DNA of 64,000 bases, taken from assembly GCA_934561555.1 (NCBI GenBank), contig CAKTGQ010000007.1:1-64000 (forward strand). Reading direction: 5' to 3'. Origin of the DNA: an uncultured Faecalibacterium sp. GTDB taxonomy: Bacteria; Bacillota; Clostridia; Oscillospirales; Ruminococcaceae. Under the pieces are notes generated by a model, which saw only the letters and a program-made list of their open reading frames with translations, ran no database searches and had not been told where the DNA came from. Numbering within the stretch: position 1 is the stretch's first letter; each line of letters begins with the position of its first letter. Made by a program: the position numbers and the translations under genes. Below are positions 60,745-64,000 of the stretch, piece after piece.

Positions 60745-60794
60745 TTGACAGCAGCCCACCGCCGTTGTACACTAAGCATAGTGAACAGCGTTCA
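60745..60794 (+). promoter_or_regulatory. Promoter and operator of the TetR gene
   Basis: TTGACA (60745-60750), a 17-bp spacer and TACACT (60768-60773). The palindrome TGAACAGCGTTCA (60782-60794) lies at the start point; a near copy occurs at 61418-61430. Confidence 0.7.
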
Positions 60795-60820
60795 TGTTGG
60801 GAGGTGAGCTTACGAATCCA

Positions 60821-61369
60821 ATGGCAACGTCCAAAGCGGACATCCTGAAAATCAGCCGGGAGCTGATCCAGCAGAACGGCTGGGCAGCGGTCAACATCCG
60901 TGCGGTCGCCGCCGCCTGCGGGGTCTCTGTGGGCTGCATCTACAACTACTTCGGCTCCAAGACCGAGCTGGTAAGCGCAGCCGTGGAAAGCATCTGGAAC
61001 GACATCTTCCACCACCCGGAGGACGAAGCCGTGTTTCAGGACACCCAGTCCTGCATCCGGTGGATGTACCGGCAGATGGAATACGGCTGCCGGCAGTATC
61101 CCGGCTTTTTCACTCACCATGCACTGGGCTTTGTACAGCAGGACACTGCCGACGGCAAGCAGCAGATGCGGCAGACATGGCAGCACATTCTGGATGCCCT
61201 GTGCAGCGTGCTGCGCCACGATGCCAAAATTCGCCCGGGTGCCTTTACCGAGCAGTTCACCCCGGAGCAGTTTGCAGGCATCCTGTTCTCCCTGATGCTG
61301 TCTGCGGTGGTGCAGCAGAGCTTCGACCCTTCTGCGGTGCTGGAGATCGTGCGCAGAACCATTTATTAA
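60821..61369 (+). CDS. TetR/AcrR-family regulator
   Basis: The 182-residue protein has an N-terminal helix-turn-helix typical of TetR (AVNIRAVAAACGVSVGCIYNYFGSKTELV) and a helical ligand-binding domain. The start is uncertain: ATG 60821 gives the normal TetR length before the HTH but has GGAGG 17 bp away, while ATG 60794 overlaps the putative operator. The palindrome TGAAC-N3-GTTCA at its own promoter recurs upstream of the next gene, so it probably represses both itself and the membrane protein at 61572. The ligand is unknown. Confidence 0.85.
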   Translation: MATSKADILKISRELIQQNGWAAVNIRAVAAACGVSVGCIYNYFGSKTELVSAAVESIWNDIFHHPEDEAVFQDTQSCIRWMYRQMEYGCRQYPGFFTHHALGFVQQDTADGKQQMRQTWQHILDALCSVLRHDAKIRPGAFTEQFTPEQFAGILFSLMLSAVVQQSFDPSAVLEIVRRTIY

Positions 61370-61379
61370 ACAAAAAAAC

Positions 61380-61406
61380 ATCCCACAGCCCTTGTGGGAG
61401 TTTTTT
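61380..61406 (+). terminator. Terminator of the TetR gene
   Basis: TCCCACA pairs with TGTGGGA around GCCCT and is followed by GTTTTTT. Confidence 0.75.
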
Positions 61407-61417
61407 AAGCCCCAATA

Positions 61418-61430
61418 TGAACATCGTTCA
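61418..61430. promoter_or_regulatory. Second TetR-type operator, upstream of the membrane protein gene
   Basis: TGAACATCGTTCA differs by one base from TGAACAGCGTTCA at 60782-60794, and both are followed two bases later by TTGG. A clear promoter could not be placed around it. Confidence 0.6.
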
Positions 61431-61571
61431 ATTTGGTTTCAGCGCCCCGCAGACCACACTACTGCAAGCCCTTTTCCCTACGATGCCTCCGGTACGGCTG
61501 TGCCGCGCCGGTTCGCTATAAAAATCAAAAAACAAAAACCTGCGATCAAAACAAACAAAGGAGAAAAACGT

Positions 61572-62246
61572 ATGAGAGCAATCATTGAGACCGTTTTCGA
61601 CATCTTCTATCTGGTCACCGTGCTCACGGTGGGCATCCGCATGATCTGCGGCAGCAAGGCCGGCACCCAGTTCCGCCTGTTTGGCCTGATGGCCGTTGTG
61701 CTGGGCGCGGGCGATTCCTTCCATCTGGTGCCCCGCGCACTGGCGCTGTGCACCACCGGTCTGGAAAGCTACGCCGTGCCGCTGGGTCTGGGCAAGTGGA
61801 TCACCTCTATGACCATGACCGTGTTCTATGTGCTGCTGTACTACGTCTGGCGCAAGCGCTACCAGATCGAGGGGCAGAAGAACGTGACCGCCGCGGTGTA
61901 CGCCCTGTCCGCTGTGCGCGTTGTGCTGTGCATGATGCCGCAGAACCAGTGGCTCACCAACCACACCCCGCTGGCATGGGGCATCCTGCGCAATGTGCCC
62001 TTTGCCCTGCTGGGTCTGCTGATCATCGTGCTGTTCTACCGCAGCGCCAAGCAGAACAACGATAAGGCTTTCCGCTGGATGTGGCTGACCATCGTGCTGA
62101 GCTTCGGCTTCTATATCCCCGTAGTGCTGTGGGCAGACGTCAACCCCCTGATCGGTATGCTGATGATCCCCAAGACCTGCGCCTACGTCTGGACCGTGCT
62201 CATCGGCTACAACGCCATGAAGGCCGAGACCGGCAAGCAGAACTAA
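61572..62246 (+). CDS. Hypothetical multi-pass membrane protein
   Basis: The 224-residue protein has about six or seven hydrophobic helices, including TVFDIFYLVTVLTVGIRMI at the N-terminus and FALLGLLIIVLFY near the middle, with short loops and few charges. Loop features are AGDSFHLVPRAL and YYVWRKRYQ. I do not recognise a transporter or enzyme motif. AAAGGAG lies 8 bp before the ATG; a longer in-frame extension to 61392 has no support. The TetR operator copy upstream suggests control by the adjacent regulator. Confidence 0.8.
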   Translation: MRAIIETVFDIFYLVTVLTVGIRMICGSKAGTQFRLFGLMAVVLGAGDSFHLVPRALALCTTGLESYAVPLGLGKWITSMTMTVFYVLLYYVWRKRYQIEGQKNVTAAVYALSAVRVVLCMMPQNQWLTNHTPLAWGILRNVPFALLGLLIIVLFYRSAKQNNDKAFRWMWLTIVLSFGFYIPVVLWADVNPLIGMLMIPKTCAYVWTVLIGYNAMKAETGKQN

Positions 62247-62278
62247 GCTTTCCCCCCTGCGGTTTTTCCGCTGCTTAA

Positions 62279-62330
62279 CAAAAAAGTCCGCCGACAGACA
62301 GCGATGCACTGCTCTGCCGACGGGCTTTTT
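62279..62330. terminator. Bidirectional terminator between membrane protein and GntR genes
   Basis: AAAAAAGTCCGCCGACAGA pairs, with one mismatch and one G-U, with TCTGCCGACGGGCTTTTT across a 14-nt loop. Confidence 0.7.
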
Positions 62331-62352
62331 ATATTATGTAAATAATTTCTTT

Positions 62353-63027
62353 TTACCCCTCGGTAAAGTATTCCGGGTGGACGCTGCGGGCCTGCTCCAC
62401 CGAAAGCTTATAGCGGTTCAGGTGGCTTTCCAGCGCCTCGCCCAGTTCTTCGGCGGTGCCGTGCAGCACCATTTCCAGAATACGGGTATGGGCGGCACAG
62501 ACGGATTTGTTCTCGTTGGTCTGCAAGCTGAACTTGCGGATGCGCTCCACGTGCTGCAGCTCTCCGAGCATGTGGTCAAAATGCGCCTCCATACCGGTGA
62601 TCTCAAAGGCCTTGCGGTGGAACTGGTTGTCCAGTTCCAGCAGGCGGGTCTCCCGGTCCGGCTGGGTCAGGTCGGCCTCCAGCAGGCGGTAGTTTTCAAT
62701 AATCTGCCGGTACTCCTGCTCCTGCTGGTCTGTCAAGTGGCCGCGCACGCGGTTCAGGATCTCTTTTTCAAGAGTAAAGCGGGCAAACTGCTCCAGCTCC
62801 ATCCGTTTCAGGTCAATGGGGGCCACATGGGTGCCGCTTTGCGGCTTGATGTCCACCATGTGGGCAATGTTGAGCATGATCAACGCCTCCCGCATGGGGG
62901 TGCGGCTGATGCCCATCTGCTCCGCAAGCTCCCTGTCGTTCAGGGGGTCGCCGGGCTTCAGCTCCATAGTGATGATCCGGCTTCGGATGGTCTGATACGC
63001 CTGTTCCCTCGCACTCAAAGATGCCAT
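62353..63027 (-). CDS. GntR-family regulator, FCD (FadR) subfamily
   Basis: The 224-residue protein has the GntR winged helix at the N-terminus (YQTIRSRIITMELKPGDPLNDRELAEQMGISRTPMREALIML). The helical FCD ligand domain follows, with the metal-ligand pattern ELDNQFHRKAF and later ESHLNRY. Such regulators sense organic acids or sugar acids; the ligand is unknown here. GGGAG precedes the ATG. A perfect palindrome at its transcription start suggests autoregulation. No catabolic gene is adjacent, so its other targets are elsewhere. Confidence 0.92.
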   Translation of the reverse strand: MASLSAREQAYQTIRSRIITMELKPGDPLNDRELAEQMGISRTPMREALIMLNIAHMVDIKPQSGTHVAPIDLKRMELEQFARFTLEKEILNRVRGHLTDQQEQEYRQIIENYRLLEADLTQPDRETRLLELDNQFHRKAFEITGMEAHFDHMLGELQHVERIRKFSLQTNENKSVCAAHTRILEMVLHGTAEELGEALESHLNRYKLSVEQARSVHPEYFTEG

Positions 63028-63058
63028 TGCAGTGTTCTCCCTTCGGGGTCAATTGGTG

Positions 63059-63105
63059 ATATACTAGTATATGACCATATTACCCAACTGCCGGGCAACT
63101 GTCAA
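63059..63105 (-). promoter_or_regulatory. Promoter and palindromic operator of the GntR gene
   Basis: The minus strand has TTGACA (63100-63105), a 17-bp spacer and TAATAT (63077-63082). The perfect 14-bp palindrome ATATACTAGTATAT (63059-63072) follows at the start point. Confidence 0.75.
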
Positions 63106-63150
63106 TAGCAGGAGCAACCGAAATTTGCGGGCAATTTTTTGCTATTTTGT

Positions 63151-63792
63151 TCAATGAAGTGCCCGCGCCGGGCGGTAAACCACCGGCAGCCACACAAAAG
63201 CCACTGCCAAGCCGCAGGCCACATCAATGACCGAGTGCTGCTTGGTGAACACGGTGGACAGGCAGATCAGCGCCGCCCACACCCATGCCAGCACCTTGCG
63301 CAGGGGCTTGTCCTCTGCCAGCTTGCTGTGGCTGAAGGCCATTGCCATACAGGCAGAGCTCTGGCAGTGGATGGAGGGGCAGACGTTTACGGCAGCGTCT
63401 GCCTTCCACAGCAGCTGCATGACCCACAGCGCCGGGTTATCCCGGCCGAGGGTCTCCACGGCGGGGCGCAGCTCCAGCCCGTTGGGCAGGATCATGTACA
63501 CGATCAGGCAGAAGGTCATGCCGGAAAACATGGTCAGGCAAAGTTTATCGTAGCTGGCGGTATCGCACCACCACAATGCCGCCGTTACCCCCGCCAGCAG
63601 CAAAAACCAGCTGCAATAGGGGATCACGAACCACTCGTTGAAGGGGATCAGATCGTCCATCGGACTGTGCAGGATATATTTGGGGGCGGTGACGGTGAGA
63701 TCCAGCCAGAAGAACCAGATCAGGTACACCACCCAGTACAGCTGGTACCACAGGTGCGGGCGGCACCGGCTGCGCAGTTGACTAAGCTTCAT
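63151..63792 (-). CDS. PAP2-family membrane phosphatase
   Basis: The 213-residue protein has about six membrane helices. The PAP2 active site reads CPSIHCQSSACM (motif 2, PSxxH) and STVFTKQHSVIDV (motif 3, with the catalytic His and Asp). Motif 1 is weaker (around YMILPNGLELRPAVETLG). Members dephosphorylate lipid phosphates such as undecaprenyl pyrophosphate or phosphatidate, or act in inositol phosphoceramide-like synthesis. The start MKLSQLRSRC is fixed by AGGAG 7 bp upstream. It is divergent from the HAD gene, and their promoters overlap. Confidence 0.85.
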   Translation of the reverse strand: MKLSQLRSRCRPHLWYQLYWVVYLIWFFWLDLTVTAPKYILHSPMDDLIPFNEWFVIPYCSWFLLLAGVTAALWWCDTASYDKLCLTMFSGMTFCLIVYMILPNGLELRPAVETLGRDNPALWVMQLLWKADAAVNVCPSIHCQSSACMAMAFSHSKLAEDKPLRKVLAWVWAALICLSTVFTKQHSVIDVACGLAVAFVWLPVVYRPARALH

Positions 63793-63828
63793 GTCGTTTC
63801 TCCTATTTTTTATGTGAATTGACGTGTT

Positions 63829-63879
63829 ATTATAGCATATTCCGTCCACTTGCGCAATTGCTGCCCCTGCGATACAATA
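63829..63879. promoter_or_regulatory. Overlapping divergent promoters of the PAP2 and HAD genes
   Basis: Leftward: TTGCGC, an 18-bp spacer and TATAAT (63829-63834), with TGC before it. Rightward: TTGCGC (63851-63856), a 17-bp spacer and TACAAT (63874-63879). The two -35 boxes overlap within the palindrome TTGCGCAA. Confidence 0.65.
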
Positions 63880-63915
63880 AAAATAAGCTGGATCTTATTA
63901 TAAAAGGAGTACGTC

Positions 63916-64000
63916 ATGCCACAACAATTTCCCACCATCCGTCTGGTCGCGCTGGATCTGGACGGCACCCTGCTGAACCGCGAGGGGCACGTCACGCCCC
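63916..64000 (+). CDS. HAD-superfamily phosphatase, Cof type (start only)
   Basis: The first 28 codons are present, reading MPQQFPTIRLVALDLDGTLL and onward. DLDGTLL is HAD motif I, with the nucleophilic Asp, and its position near residue 14 is typical of Cof-type sugar-phosphate phosphatases. AAAAGGAG precedes the ATG. The gene runs off the window, so the subfamily is not certain. Confidence 0.8.
   Translation, partial: MPQQFPTIRLVALDLDGTLLNREGHVTP

Overview
The window reads as chromosome of a Gram-positive anaerobic gut Clostridium relative, most like Faecalibacterium or another Oscillospiraceae. This is inferred from the GC-rich core genes, a FabK-type fatty acid operon, a SpoVD-like PBP in the division cluster, a pyruvate phosphate dikinase, and short palindromic intergenic repeats. 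No taxonomic marker such as rRNA is present, so the assignment is not proven.

Bases 1-10,765 form an AT-richer accessory block. It is bounded by two 60-bp direct copies (58/60 identical) of the 3' end of ppdK, as expected of an element integrated into that end. It holds a leftward operon that I read as a RADAR antiphage system: an ATPase (rdrA), a divergent adenosine deaminase (rdrB) and a SLATT two-TM membrane protein (rdrD-like). The operon is led by an unrecognised 499-residue gene with a TPR-like C-terminal half. Left of it lie a DUF4869 gene and a frameshifted P-loop ATPase. No integrase is visible, and gene remnants near 10.4 kb suggest deletion.

From 10.8 to 31.2 kb the core genome begins. 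It holds ppdK, a free-standing GlmU acetyltransferase half, pth, mfd with a SurA/PrsA-like lipoprotein, a GH2 glycosidase, a heterodimeric ABC exporter with its MarR regulator, purC, a GH1 6-phospho-beta-glucosidase and a glycerophosphodiesterase.

From 31.3 to 39.8 kb lies a leftward fatty acid synthesis operon: acpP, accD, accA, fabH, fabK, a FabK/nitronate monooxygenase paralogue, fabD, fabG, fabF, fabZ. Most genes overlap or abut. accB and accC are not in the window.

From 40.0 to 53.0 kb lies the division and cell wall cluster, also leftward: mraZ, rsmH, ftsL, a PASTA-bearing PBP, murF, an MraY-like gene that has lost key aspartates, ftsW, murG, ftsQ, murE. It has a recognisable MraZ operator, an internal terminator after ftsL and a 189-bp palindromic repeat between the PBP gene and murF.

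From 53.1 to 64.0 kb are rsmD with a coiled-coil partner, a flavodoxin-like reductase, a GH2 enzyme lacking the usual acid/base Glu, a zinc-ribbon/DUF5685/J-protein trio, a lipoprotein with a palindromic operator, a TetR regulator and the membrane protein it probably controls, a GntR/FCD regulator, a PAP2 phosphatase and the start of a HAD phosphatase.
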